Assembly (NCBI GenBank): GCA_902477075.1
Contig: CABSFU010000005.1
Location: forward strand, 12,966 to 76,965
DNA length: 64,000 nt
Source of the DNA: UMGS1498 sp900552335
GTDB lineage: Bacteria; Bacillota_I; Bacilli_A; RF39; UBA660
Direction: 5' to 3'
Shown: piece by piece, positions 1 to 8,246 of the stretch
Position numbering within the stretch: the stretch's first letter is position 1
Layout: each line of letters opens with the position of its first letter
Notes under the pieces: generated by a model
The model's input: only the letters and a program-made list of their open reading frames with translations
Database searches by the model: none
Told to the model about the DNA's origin: nothing
Translations under genes and position numbers: made by a program

Positions 1-93
1 GCAAACGGGGGGGGGGTTACATACCTCTTTTTTAAAATTCAAATGTAATACTATGGTTTACATTTGAAAATAACTATGATAAACTGTATGAAG
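1..93 (+). repeat. Direct repeat copy 1: poly-G, terminator-like hairpin and palindrome upstream of the pilin gene
   Basis: This segment is repeated in diverged form at 63908-64000. It begins with a run of ten G (7-16) followed by ACCTC and six T, which can fold as a weak terminator. It continues with a 9-bp inverted repeat, CAAATGTAA and TTACATTTG around a 9-nt spacer. It ends with an almost invariant stretch containing TATGAT, a possible -10 box. The next gene is the pilin-like gene, so the repeat is probably its upstream control region. The right copy has nine G and a T-A pair in place of the outer C-G pair of the palindrome. Confidence 0.75.
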
Positions 94-135
94 AATAGAA
101 AAATACAAATAATAAAAGAAGTGAGGAGTATGAAT

Positions 136-1257
136 ATGAAGAACAAAGGATTTACATTAATAGAATTATTAGCTGTAATAGTTATATTATCAGTGATTAC
201 ATTAATCACAATACCAATGATAACAAATGTAATAGAGGAAAGTAAAAAGAAAGCACTTATGTCTAGTGTACAAGGAATATTAGATTCGACTAATTATTTT
301 ACAATGAGTCATGAGGCAGGAGTCTATGAATTTTTATTTGATAAAGAACATCAAGGAAGTACAAAAAAAGGAGAAAGTCTAGATTATAGAGGAACCATAG
401 ATGGAGAAGGAAAACTCTATTTAGATAAAGAGGGAAATGTCAGTGTTTGTATCTCAAATGATACCTATTATGCATATAAAAACTATAATAGTGGAATTAT
501 CGTAGGAGAAAGAAAAACTGGAAATTGTATCATAGGATTTGATGCCTTAACAAATAAATATGTAGCAATGTTAGATAATGGAACAGGGAATGTTAGTAAT
601 GTATATTCAAAAGACGAAATCAACAATTTAATAGATAATTTAGCTAACACATATGCAACAAAAGAAGAATTATCAACTATGGGTAATAATTTATCAACAC
701 TTGTTAATAATAATACACAAGATGTTAATCAATTAAAACAAAATTTAAATGTACGTTATAATGAGGCAAATGATATGGTGCAAATATATTATAATAATAC
801 ATGGAATGATTGGAAAACAGGGAACCAGCAAGCTTATTATTTAGTGAAAAATTATACAGCAAATGTCGATAATATAGGAAGCTTGGATCGTTCAGGAGTA
901 GGTATGGCAGGTATGACTAGAGCTGTTCCATCCTATAATAGTACTAATCATACTTATAGTATAGCGGATGATAGAGAAGGAACATTGTTTTCTAAAAATT
1001 TAATTAATTTAGAAGGATATAATACATTACATATTAAATATACGGCTAAATTTTATTCTTCTACTACTCAAATTCGTCTTGGTTTTACGGCTTCTAAATC
1101 ATTCACTCAAAATTATAATCCAGCAACTACGAATTGGTTGAAAAATGGAACAAATGAAGATTCATTTGATATATCAACAACAAATAATAAATTATATTTC
1201 TATATTTGGTTATATGATGGAACTGATTTAATAATAGAAGACATATGGCTTACTTAG
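136..1257 (+). CDS. Type IV pilin-like protein with phage-fibre-like stalk and C-terminal beta domain
   Basis: The N-terminus MKNKGFTLIELLAVIVI is a class III (prepilin peptidase) signal: short basic leader, G|F cleavage site, Glu at +5 and a hydrophobic helix of about 20 residues. Such proteins are processed by PilD and assembled at the membrane into pili or pseudopili. Residues ~15-165 look like a pilin-type globular head. Residues ~180-235 (YSKDEINNLIDNL, YATKEELSTM) are low-complexity coiled-coil sequence of the kind seen in phage tail-fibre stalks. The rest (373 aa in total) is Tyr/Thr/Asn-rich and probably a beta-sandwich tip. The ATG at 136 is chosen because GAGGAG lies 7 nt upstream; an in-frame ATG at 130 is too close to that site. 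No other pilus genes are in the window. The adhesin role is inferred. Confidence 0.75.
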   Translation: MKNKGFTLIELLAVIVILSVITLITIPMITNVIEESKKKALMSSVQGILDSTNYFTMSHEAGVYEFLFDKEHQGSTKKGESLDYRGTIDGEGKLYLDKEGNVSVCISNDTYYAYKNYNSGIIVGERKTGNCIIGFDALTNKYVAMLDNGTGNVSNVYSKDEINNLIDNLANTYATKEELSTMGNNLSTLVNNNTQDVNQLKQNLNVRYNEANDMVQIYYNNTWNDWKTGNQQAYYLVKNYTANVDNIGSLDRSGVGMAGMTRAVPSYNSTNHTYSIADDREGTLFSKNLINLEGYNTLHIKYTAKFYSSTTQIRLGFTASKSFTQNYNPATTNWLKNGTNEDSFDISTTNNKLYFYIWLYDGTDLIIEDIWLT

Positions 1258-1282
1258 AATAAAAAAGTCAGAAGTGATAAGA

Positions 1283-1307
1283 GAGATGGAAATTCCATTT
1301 CTTTTTT
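1283..1307 (+). terminator. Rho-independent terminator after the pilin gene
   Basis: GAGATGG and CCATTTC (one G-U pair) form a stem around AAATT, followed by six T. It lies 25 bases after the pilin stop and just before mutL, so it separates the two units. Confidence 0.7.
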
Positions 1308-1331
1308 GATATAATGAATTAGGTGGTTGTA

Positions 1332-3089
1332 ATGAGTAAAATTAAAATAATGGATGAATTATTAGCTAATAAAATTGCAGCAGGTGAAGTAGTAGAACGT
1401 TGTGTAAATGTTGTAAAAGAATTAGTAGAAAATAGTATTGATGCCAAATCAACTGAAATAAAAATTGAATTAATGGATGCAGGAACAAAACAAATAAAAG
1501 TGACAGATAACGGAGTAGGTATGGATAGAGATGATGCTGTGTTAGCTTTTTCTAGACATGCAACTAGTAAATTAAAAACAGAAGAAGACTTATATCGTAT
1601 TGAAACATTAGGGTTTAGAGGAGAAGCTCTAGCTAGTATCGCTTCTGTATCTGAAGTAGTATTAACGACATGTAGTAACGAGGTTGGTACGAACGTTATT
1701 ATAAATGGTGGAAAAATAGAAAGAGTAGAAAATAGTGAAGCCAGAATAGGAACTGTAATTGAAATTAATAATTTATTTTATAATACGCCAGCACGCTTAA
1801 AACATTTAAGTAGTTTATATGCCGAATTAGCGAATATTACAGATTATGTCAATAAAATAGCTCTTTCTAATCCAAATATCAAATTTATGCTAATAAATAA
1901 TGGAAATACTTTATTACAAACCAGTGGAAATGGAGATTTATTAAAAGTAATTTATGCAATATATGGTTTAGATATTACCAAAAAAATGCTAGATATTCAA
2001 AATGCAAATGAAGATTATACGATAAGTGGTTATATTTCATTACCAGAAGTGCATAGAGCAAGTAGAAATGCTATGGTAACATTGGTAAATGGTAGGGTAG
2101 TTAGAAATCAAGAATTAAATAGAATCATTAATGATAGCTATCATTCTTTTAAACCAGATAATCGCTATCCTGTTGTTGTTTTAAATATTGAAGTAGATCC
2201 TAGTTTAATTGATGTAAATATTCATCCAACTAAAATGGATATTAAATTTTCTAATTTTGATGATTTAAAAGAATTAGTAAAAACTACCATTCAAAACAGA
2301 ATTAAATCTATTAATTTAATTCCCCATATTGAAGTAGAAGAACCAGAACAAGAAATAGAATCATCTATTGAAAAGATATTAGAAAAACCTAAAAAAACAT
2401 ATGAAGAAATTACTTTAGATTTTGATGTTCCCGTGAAGGAAGATACAACAATTTACCAAGTAAACAGTGATTTTTTAGATGATGAAGTAGAAGAACCAGA
2501 AAGAATGCCTATAATGTATCCCGTAGGGGCTGTACATGGTACTTATATTATTTGTCAAAATGAAAAGGGAATGTATTTAATTGATCAACACGCAGCAAAA
2601 GAAAGAATTAATTATGAAATTTGTTTAGAAAAATTAACAAGTTTAGATAATAAAAATATTAAATTATTAATTCCTCTTACTTTTGAATATACAACTAGTG
2701 AATATATTATATTAAAGGAAAATTTAGAATTTTTAAGAAATATGAATTTTGAGATAGAACCCTTTGGCATTAATTCAGTTATTATTAAAGCTCATCCTAC
2801 ATGGATACCAAAAGGTAACGAAGAAAAAGCAATTCGAAAAGTAATAGAACTTGTTATTTATAAAGAAAAAAATTTCAATATTAAAACATTTAACGATCAT
2901 TTAGCTGCTACCATGGCTTGTAAAATGAGCATTAAGGCAAATGATTCCTTAACATTAGATGAAATGAAATATTTAGTAGAAGATTTAAGAAAATGTAAAA
3001 ATCCATTTAACTGTCCACATGGCAGACCTACAACTATTTTTTACTCTACTTATGATTTAGAAAAATTATTTAAAAGAAGTGGTTTTTAA
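1332..3089 (+). CDS. mutL: DNA mismatch repair protein MutL
   Basis: MutL couples mismatch recognition by MutS to strand incision. The N-terminal GHKL ATPase motifs are present: ELVENSIDA, DNGVGMD and the lid TLGFRGEALASI. A transducer domain with HPTKMDIKF follows. Near residue 420 lies DQHAAKERINYE, which fits the DQHA(X)2E(X)4E metal-binding endonuclease motif of MutL in bacteria lacking MutH. ACKMSIKAND and the terminal CPHGRPT motif complete the nuclease domain. The usual ERPASVVKELVENS reads ERCVNVVKELVENS here. At 585 aa it is slightly short for the family. The ATG at 1332 is used because AGGTGG ends 5 nt upstream. mutS, the usual upstream partner, is not in this window. Confidence 0.96.
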   Translation: MSKIKIMDELLANKIAAGEVVERCVNVVKELVENSIDAKSTEIKIELMDAGTKQIKVTDNGVGMDRDDAVLAFSRHATSKLKTEEDLYRIETLGFRGEALASIASVSEVVLTTCSNEVGTNVIINGGKIERVENSEARIGTVIEINNLFYNTPARLKHLSSLYAELANITDYVNKIALSNPNIKFMLINNGNTLLQTSGNGDLLKVIYAIYGLDITKKMLDIQNANEDYTISGYISLPEVHRASRNAMVTLVNGRVVRNQELNRIINDSYHSFKPDNRYPVVVLNIEVDPSLIDVNIHPTKMDIKFSNFDDLKELVKTTIQNRIKSINLIPHIEVEEPEQEIESSIEKILEKPKKTYEEITLDFDVPVKEDTTIYQVNSDFLDDEVEEPERMPIMYPVGAVHGTYIICQNEKGMYLIDQHAAKERINYEICLEKLTSLDNKNIKLLIPLTFEYTTSEYIILKENLEFLRNMNFEIEPFGINSVIIKAHPTWIPKGNEEKAIRKVIELVIYKEKNFNIKTFNDHLAATMACKMSIKANDSLTLDEMKYLVEDLRKCKNPFNCPHGRPTTIFYSTYDLEKLFKRSGF

Positions 3090-3102
3090 CAAACCACTTT
3101 TT
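3077..3102 (+). terminator. mutL terminator overlapping its stop codon
   Basis: AAGTGGTTT and AAACCACTT form a perfect 9-bp stem with a 5-nt loop that contains the stop codon, followed by T residues. Confidence 0.85.
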
Positions 3103-3107
3103 AATAT

Positions 3108-3131
3108 AAAAAAAACAAACCATAAGGTTTG
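3108..3131 (-). terminator. Terminator of the minus-strand tRNA unit
   Basis: Read on the minus strand, CAAACC-TTAT-GGTTTG is a 6-bp hairpin followed by eight T. It sits just downstream of tRNA-Glu and faces the mutL terminator. Confidence 0.8.
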
Positions 3132-3144
3132 ATTTAAAACTCAA

Positions 3145-3221
3145 TGGTGATCGGTATGGGATTCGGACCCATGAATGCTGCCGTGAAAGGGCAGTGTGTT
3201 AAGCCACTTCACCAACCGACC
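3145..3221 (-). tRNA. tRNA-Glu (anticodon UUC)
   Basis: The minus strand folds as a cloverleaf with acceptor GGTCGGT/ACCGATC, anticodon stem CTGCC/GGCAG around loop CTTTCAC (anticodon TTC), T arm ATGGGTCCGAATCCCAT and an encoded 3' CCA. The D-arm sequence TTGGTGAAGTGG is typical of bacterial tRNA-Glu. It is the second gene of a two-tRNA transcript, 4 bases after tRNA-Asn. Confidence 0.95.
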
Positions 3222-3225
3222 AAGA

Positions 3226-3302
3226 TGGCGCCTAATGTAGGACTCGAACCTACGACCTATCGGTTAACAGCCGAGTGCTCTACCGACTGAGCTAATTAGG
3301 CA
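3226..3302 (-). tRNA. tRNA-Asn (anticodon GUU)
   Basis: The minus strand begins TGCCTAATTAGCTCAGTCGG and has anticodon loop CTGTTAA (anticodon GTT), T arm GTAGGTTCGAGTCCTAC and an encoded CCA end. The acceptor pairs TGCCTAA with TTAGGCG, with U-G at the first position. It is the first gene of the tRNA pair. Confidence 0.95.
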
Positions 3303-3366
3303 CTTTGTCGTTAAGACTCTTTAATTATATAATATAAATTATCTTTTGACAAGTATTTTTTCTAAA

Positions 3367-3810
3367 TTATTTTATTTTTTTGTTTTTAATAAAAAAATTA
3401 GGAAATTTGGATATTTTCTTTTGTTTATGAACTTGATATTCTTCCAACATTAAATTAATATTATCTAAAAATTCCTGTTCTGTTTCACAGCTAAATTGAA
3501 TCAAAATTTCAAGTAATAAATTCTTAACTTCCAGTATACTATTTTTTGCTATTTGATAAGGCAATTTTTCATAACTAAATTTATCTATTTGTAATTTGTT
3601 TTCATTTTCTTCAGCATGAATAATTTCTAGAATAGGTAGTAAAATTTCATTTTCTTTTTTTTCTACTAAAAAACCATATACGAAATGAGAAAAAGCATTT
3701 TTTCTAATTTTATTGATGGAAAATAAATCGGATAAATCAAACGCATTACTGTAAATAAAATTTCCTTCAGAATCAATTTTTTCAATTAATTTTATATTGA
3801 TTTTTTGCAT
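3367..3810 (-). CDS. Hypothetical protein, 147 aa
   Basis: I do not recognise this protein. It is soluble and Lys/Glu/Ile-rich, with no signal peptide or membrane segment. The first ~70 residues look like beta strands and the rest like amphipathic helices, including FSCETEQEFLDNINLMLEEYQVHKQ. The tail is strongly basic (ISKFPNFFIKNKKIK). The ATG at 3810 is preceded by the strong site GAGGGGG and by a good promoter at 3840-3868, so it is very probably a real, separately transcribed gene. It is divergent from tex and lies downstream of nothing it could depend on. No function is proposed. Confidence 0.75.
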   Translation of the reverse strand: MQKINIKLIEKIDSEGNFIYSNAFDLSDLFSINKIRKNAFSHFVYGFLVEKKENEILLPILEIIHAEENENKLQIDKFSYEKLPYQIAKNSILEVKNLLLEILIQFSCETEQEFLDNINLMLEEYQVHKQKKISKFPNFFIKNKKIK

Positions 3811-3839
3811 ATCTATATCCCCCTCTCTTTGGTTTGAGT

Positions 3840-3868
3840 ATTATAACACCTTTTTTTAAAAAATACAA
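3840..3868 (-). promoter_or_regulatory. Promoter of the 147-aa hypothetical gene
   Basis: On the minus strand TTGTAT (-35) and TATAAT (-10) are separated by exactly 17 bases, about 30 bases ahead of the ATG at 3810. Confidence 0.65.
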
Positions 3869-3969
3869 TATCAGTAATTTGTATATTATATGTCTAAAAT
3901 GAAAGAATATACAGTCTTTCCATTACTTCTCTTTTCTATTAATGTTATAATAAATGTGGAGGATTAAAA

Positions 3970-6126
3970 ATGAATACAGATATTATAAAACAAATTAGCG
4001 AAGAATTAAATGTAAAAGAAAATCAAATAGAAGTAACATTAAAAATGTTACAAGAAGGAAATACGGTTCCTTTTATTGCTAGATATAGAAAAGAAGCTAC
4101 AGGGGCTTTAGATGAAGAACAAATAAGAAAAATAGAGGAAGTTTATTTGTATCAAGAAAATTTATTAAAAAGAAAAGAAGATGTGATTCGATTAATTGAT
4201 GAAAAAGGACTTTTAACGGATGAATTAAAAAGTAAAATAATGGCTGCTACGAAATTAGTAGAAGTAGAAGACTTATATAGACCTTATAAAGAAAAGAAAA
4301 AAACAAAAGCAACTGATGCTATTAATAATGGGTTAGAACCATTAGCAAAAATGATTTTAGCTTTTCCTACAAAAGGTAGTATAACAGAACTAAGTAGTAA
4401 ATTTATAAATGAAAAAGTAAAAACAGAAGAAGATGCTATAACAGGAGCTGGATATATTATTGCTGAATGGATTAGTGATAATGCTTACTATCGAAAATGG
4501 ATTCGAAACTATACTTATAAAAGTGGCATGATAGAGTCTAAAATAAAGAAAGATGCAAAAGATGAACAAAAAGTTTATGAAATGTATTATGATTATCAAG
4601 AAACTGTAAATCGCATTAAACCACATCGTATTTTGGCAATCAATCGTGCAGAAAAAGAAAAAATCATTAACGTTAATATTAAAGTAGATCATGAAAAAAT
4701 TCTAGAATTTTTAGAAAATAAAGTAATTAAAAATAAAAATTCTTATGTAGTGGATATAGTAGTTTCTGCCATTAAAGATAGTTATAAAAGACTCATTTTT
4801 CCATCCATTGAAAGAGAAATTAGAAGTGAATTAACAGAAATTGGTGAAAATAGTGCGATAGAAAATTTTGGAAAAAATTTAGAATCATTACTTTTAACAC
4901 CACCAATGAAAGAAAAAGTCGTATTAGGGTTTGATCCCGGTTTTGTAAATGGATGTAAATTAGCTGTAATTGATAAAAATGGTACTTACTTGACATCTAC
5001 TGTCATTAAACCATTTATGAATTCTAACAAGGAAGAAGCTATTTCTAAAAGCAAAAAAACAGTGTTAGATTTAATACAAAAATATCAAGTAGATATTATT
5101 GCTATTGGAAATGGAACAGCTTCCAGAGAATCTGAAAAATTTTGTGCGGATTTAATTCGTGAAAATCATTTAAATTGTAAGTACGTAATTGTTTCAGAAG
5201 CTGGAGCATCCATTTATTCCACAGAAAAAGTAGCAATGGAAGAATTCCCAAATTTATCTCCAAATGAAAGAAGCGCTGTTAGTATTGGTAGAAGATTGCA
5301 GGATCCTCTATCAGAATTAGTAAAAATACCACCAGATGGAATTGGTGTGGGACAATATCAACATGATGTAGCTGGAAAAAAACTATCAGAATCTCTAGAT
5401 TTTGTTGTTTCAAAAGCTGTAAATAGTGTCGGAGTTAATATTAATACTGCTTCTTCTTCTTTATTGAAATATGTATCTGGTATTACCAAAAAAAATATTG
5501 ATAAAATTATGGAATATCGTGAAAAAAATGGTAAAATTCATTCCAGAGAAGAACTAAAAAAGAAAAAATTATTAACTGATAAAACATATGAGCAAGCAAT
5601 TGGTTTTCTTAGAATTCAAGAAGGTAGTAATATTTTAGATACAACCCCAATTCATCCTGAAAGCTATGAATTAACTTTAAGATTATTAAAAGAAATTCAT
5701 TCTGACTTAAAAGAAATTGGAACCTCTTCTCTAATTCAAAAACTAGACCATTTAGATTTAGAAAAATATACATCACTATTAAATACAGATATTTATACTT
5801 TGACGGATGTTGTAGAAAGCTTAAAGAAGCCAAACCGTGATCCAAGAGATGAAATGCCACAACCTGTTTTGAAAAGTGATGTCTTGAGTATTGATGATTT
5901 AAAAGTTGGTATGAAATTGCAAGGAACTGTTCGAAATGTAATTGATTTTGGTGCTTTTATTGATATTGGACTTCATAATGATGGACTAGCGCATATTTCT
6001 AAATTAACAAATAGTTATATTAAACACCCTAGTGAAGTAGTAAGTGTTGGCGATATTGTAGATTGCTATGTTATTGATATTAATAAAGAAAAAGAAAAGG
6101 TAAGTTTAAGTTTAATTGAAATTTAA
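3970..6126 (+). CDS. tex: Tex-family S1 RNA-binding transcription accessory protein
   Basis: Tex is a conserved cytoplasmic nucleic-acid-binding protein related to eukaryotic Spt6. The expected order is visible. A helical Tex_N region includes GNTVPFIARYRKEATGALDE. A YqgF/RNase H-like domain occupies ~315-450 (VLGFDPGFVNGCKLAVID, IAIGNGTASRESE). Helix-hairpin-helix segments occupy ~485-560 (VGVNINTASSSLLKYVSGI). The C-terminal S1 domain is at ~645-715 (GTVRNVIDFGAFIDIGLHNDGLAHIS). The length of 718 aa is normal. The ATG at 3970 has GGAGG 8 nt upstream, and a TATAAT at 3946-3951 may be its -10 box. Confidence 0.95.
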   Translation: MNTDIIKQISEELNVKENQIEVTLKMLQEGNTVPFIARYRKEATGALDEEQIRKIEEVYLYQENLLKRKEDVIRLIDEKGLLTDELKSKIMAATKLVEVEDLYRPYKEKKKTKATDAINNGLEPLAKMILAFPTKGSITELSSKFINEKVKTEEDAITGAGYIIAEWISDNAYYRKWIRNYTYKSGMIESKIKKDAKDEQKVYEMYYDYQETVNRIKPHRILAINRAEKEKIINVNIKVDHEKILEFLENKVIKNKNSYVVDIVVSAIKDSYKRLIFPSIEREIRSELTEIGENSAIENFGKNLESLLLTPPMKEKVVLGFDPGFVNGCKLAVIDKNGTYLTSTVIKPFMNSNKEEAISKSKKTVLDLIQKYQVDIIAIGNGTASRESEKFCADLIRENHLNCKYVIVSEAGASIYSTEKVAMEEFPNLSPNERSAVSIGRRLQDPLSELVKIPPDGIGVGQYQHDVAGKKLSESLDFVVSKAVNSVGVNINTASSSLLKYVSGITKKNIDKIMEYREKNGKIHSREELKKKKLLTDKTYEQAIGFLRIQEGSNILDTTPIHPESYELTLRLLKEIHSDLKEIGTSSLIQKLDHLDLEKYTSLLNTDIYTLTDVVESLKKPNRDPRDEMPQPVLKSDVLSIDDLKVGMKLQGTVRNVIDFGAFIDIGLHNDGLAHISKLTNSYIKHPSEVVSVGDIVDCYVIDINKEKEKVSLSLIEI

Positions 6127-6170
6127 ACTTTTTTCTTGTATAACAAAACGTCAAGTGGAGATGATATTGA

Positions 6171-6803
6171 ATGGAAAATTTAGATATATGTAAAAAATGT
6201 GGTGGATTTTGTTGTAAAAAATCAGGTTGTGATTATTTACCAAGAGATTTTTCTGATTTATCTTTTAATGGGTTATATCAGAAATTACAGGAAGGTAATA
6301 TTTCCATTGTAGCATCACTAGGATTTGAAAAATTACCGAATGGCAAATTAATTGCAAATCCTTTTCTATATTTAAGAGCAAGAAATAAAAATAGAGAAAT
6401 TATTGATTTATTTTCAATGAAGACAACCTGTTCTATGTTGACAGAGGGTGGTTGTAGTTATTCTCATAATGAAAGACCTTTTATGGGTAAAAATTTAGTT
6501 CCAGCCTCCGAGCAAAAATGTTTTCCTTTAGAAGATCCAAATAAATTAATGGATGATTGGATGAGTTATCAAAAAGTATTATCCAAAATAGTAAAAAGAA
6601 TGACAGGAATGACAGTAGAAGAAAAATTAAGTGAAGATGTAGAACAATTGTTTATAGACCTTTTAACAAATAACGTAGATGGTGTTTCATTAATGGAAAT
6701 ACAAGATGTTAGAAGTATGATAGACTATTTAAGTGAAGTATATCAAAAGGAGTTAAATTCTGCTACTCAAAAAATAACACACAAAGTTATGGTAAAAAAA
6801 TAA
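6171..6803 (+). CDS. Cysteine-cluster (YkgJ-like) protein, 210 aa
   Basis: The N-terminus reads CKKCGGFCCKKSGCDYLPRDF, a dense Cys cluster like the putative Zn/Fe-binding motif of YkgJ-type proteins. Further cysteines follow at TTCSMLTEGGCSY and EQKCFPLED, so up to nine Cys could bind metal. The C-terminal third is helical and lacks Cys. There is no signal peptide, so it should be cytoplasmic. It follows tex by 44 bases and may be cotranscribed with it. The biochemical role of this family is poorly known and none is asserted. Confidence 0.75.
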   Translation: MENLDICKKCGGFCCKKSGCDYLPRDFSDLSFNGLYQKLQEGNISIVASLGFEKLPNGKLIANPFLYLRARNKNREIIDLFSMKTTCSMLTEGGCSYSHNERPFMGKNLVPASEQKCFPLEDPNKLMDDWMSYQKVLSKIVKRMTGMTVEEKLSEDVEQLFIDLLTNNVDGVSLMEIQDVRSMIDYLSEVYQKELNSATQKITHKVMVKK

Positions 6804-6830
6804 ACTGTTTCCAAATCGAAACAGTTTTTT
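6802..6830. terminator. Bidirectional terminator between convergent genes
   Basis: AAACTGTTTC and GAAACAGTTT form a perfect 10-bp stem around CAAATC, with T runs on the plus side and A-rich sequence on the other. It serves the Cys-cluster gene and probably the convergent Tyr-rich gene. Confidence 0.85.
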
Positions 6831-6835
6831 GTATA

Positions 6836-7060
6836 TTATCGATAATATGGTCCATAGTATGGATATGGATAATAGTTATTATAATAAGGACGAGGATAAA
6901 AAGCTGGAGCCAATAATCCACCAGTAATACCACCTAAAATAAAAGGGCCTAAAAATCCACCAGCTACAAAACGGTTACTATTTGACATATTAGAAAAATT
7001 GCTTCTCATACTTGGCATACTAGAAAAACTACTTCTCATATTTGGATTATAGTAATACAT
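6836..7060 (-). CDS. Small Tyr/Pro-rich protein with Gly-rich hydrophobic centre
   Basis: This 74-residue protein has three parts. The N-terminus is a Ser/Met/Asn-rich repeat region (MRSSFSSMPSMRSNFSNM). The centre is a short Gly-rich hydrophobic stretch (FLGPFILGGITGGLLAPAF). The tail is almost only Tyr, Pro and Asn (YYNNYYPYPYYGPYYR). Similar low-complexity peptides occur in Bacillota and some are spore- or envelope-associated. That parallel is only suggestive. The start has GGAGA 6 nt upstream. It is divergent from the aminopeptidase gene. Confidence 0.65.
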   Translation of the reverse strand: MYYYNPNMRSSFSSMPSMRSNFSNMSNSNRFVAGGFLGPFILGGITGGLLAPAFYPRPYYNNYYPYPYYGPYYR

Positions 7061-7113
7061 ATTGTCTCTCCTTTCATAATATATTATGTATCAAAAGAAA
7101 AAGGGTGAAAAAG

Positions 7114-8214
7114 ATGAATGAAATACAAAAACTAAGTCACACAATAGTGAATTATTCACTTAAATTAGAAAAAGAAGAAAGAGTATTAATTACTAGTTAT
7201 GAAGAATGTTTAGATTTAATACTAGCACTAATTGAAGAAATAAATAAAGTTGGTGCGATACCTTTTGTAAGAATTAAAAATGATATTTTAAATGCTAAAT
7301 TGTTGGAATATACAACTAAGTCTAGAATAAAAACACTTCACATTTTAAAAGAACAAGAGGTAGAAAACTATGATGCTTTTATTAATATTCGATATACAAC
7401 GAATGATTATGAAGAATTAAAAGTAGAAAATGATATTTTGAAACAAATAGGGGAAGCAACGATAGAAAATAATCAAAAAAGAATTAATGAACGAAAATGG
7501 GTATTATTAAATTATCCATCCAAATTAGATGCTTATAAAGCAGGTATGGATAGTATGAGTTACCGCAATTTTGCTTTTGATGTAATGAATTTAAATTATG
7601 AAGAAATGAATGAAAGAATTAAACCATTAAAAGAGTTAATGGAAAAAACAGATATGGTTCGTATTGTTTCACCAGGAACTGATTTAACTTTTTCTATTAA
7701 AAATATGCCTATTATTCCTTGTGTGGGAGAAGCAAATATACCAGATGGTGAAATTTATACAGCACCTGTTTTAAATAGTGTAAATGGAAAAATAACTTAT
7801 AATGCAAAAAGTCCTTATAATGGTACTGTTTTTGAAAATGTTACTTTAACATTTAAAGATGGCAGAATCATAGATTGCAATAGTAATCATAAAGAGAAAA
7901 TGGAAGAAATTTTTAATACAGATGAGGGAGCTAGGTATGTTGGAGAGTTTTCTTTTGGATTAAATCCCAAAATTATGCATCCAATGGGAGATATTTTATT
8001 TGATGAAAAAATCATCGGAAGTATTCATTTTACACCAGGGGCTGCTTATGAAAACGCTTTTAATGGAAATCGTTCCAGTGTACATTGGGATTTAGTTTTA
8101 ATTCAAAGAAAAGAATATGGTGGTGGTGAAATTTACTTTGATCATACTTTAATTAGAAAAGACGGATTATTTGTTTTACCAGAATTAACACATTTAAATT
8201 ATCATTTAAAATAA
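7114..8214 (+). CDS. M29-family aminopeptidase (AmpS/AmpT type)
   Basis: M29 enzymes are cytosolic metallo-aminopeptidases that trim N-terminal residues from peptides and use two metal ions. Supporting segments are CVGEANIPDGEIYTAP (a metal-ligand Glu region), GEFSFGLNP, SVHWDLVLI and GGEIYFDHTLIRKDGLF, which carries the conserved His/Asp ligands. The length of 366 aa fits the ~370-410 aa family. The start at ATG 7114 matches the family N-terminus (MNEIQKLSHTIVNYSLKL). A longer reading would overlap the divergent small gene without homologous sequence. The ribosome site is modest (GGGTGA). Confidence 0.88.
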   Translation: MNEIQKLSHTIVNYSLKLEKEERVLITSYEECLDLILALIEEINKVGAIPFVRIKNDILNAKLLEYTTKSRIKTLHILKEQEVENYDAFINIRYTTNDYEELKVENDILKQIGEATIENNQKRINERKWVLLNYPSKLDAYKAGMDSMSYRNFAFDVMNLNYEEMNERIKPLKELMEKTDMVRIVSPGTDLTFSIKNMPIIPCVGEANIPDGEIYTAPVLNSVNGKITYNAKSPYNGTVFENVTLTFKDGRIIDCNSNHKEKMEEIFNTDEGARYVGEFSFGLNPKIMHPMGDILFDEKIIGSIHFTPGAAYENAFNGNRSSVHWDLVLIQRKEYGGGEIYFDHTLIRKDGLFVLPELTHLNYHLK

Positions 8215-8246
8215 ACTTTTTCATATGCTTTATTAGGTGGTAAAGC

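Noticed and set aside
4390..4692. A 100-aa minus-strand frame rich in Phe and Ile inside tex.
   Set aside because: It is a shadow of an AT-rich coding strand with no ribosome site; tex is certain on the other strand.
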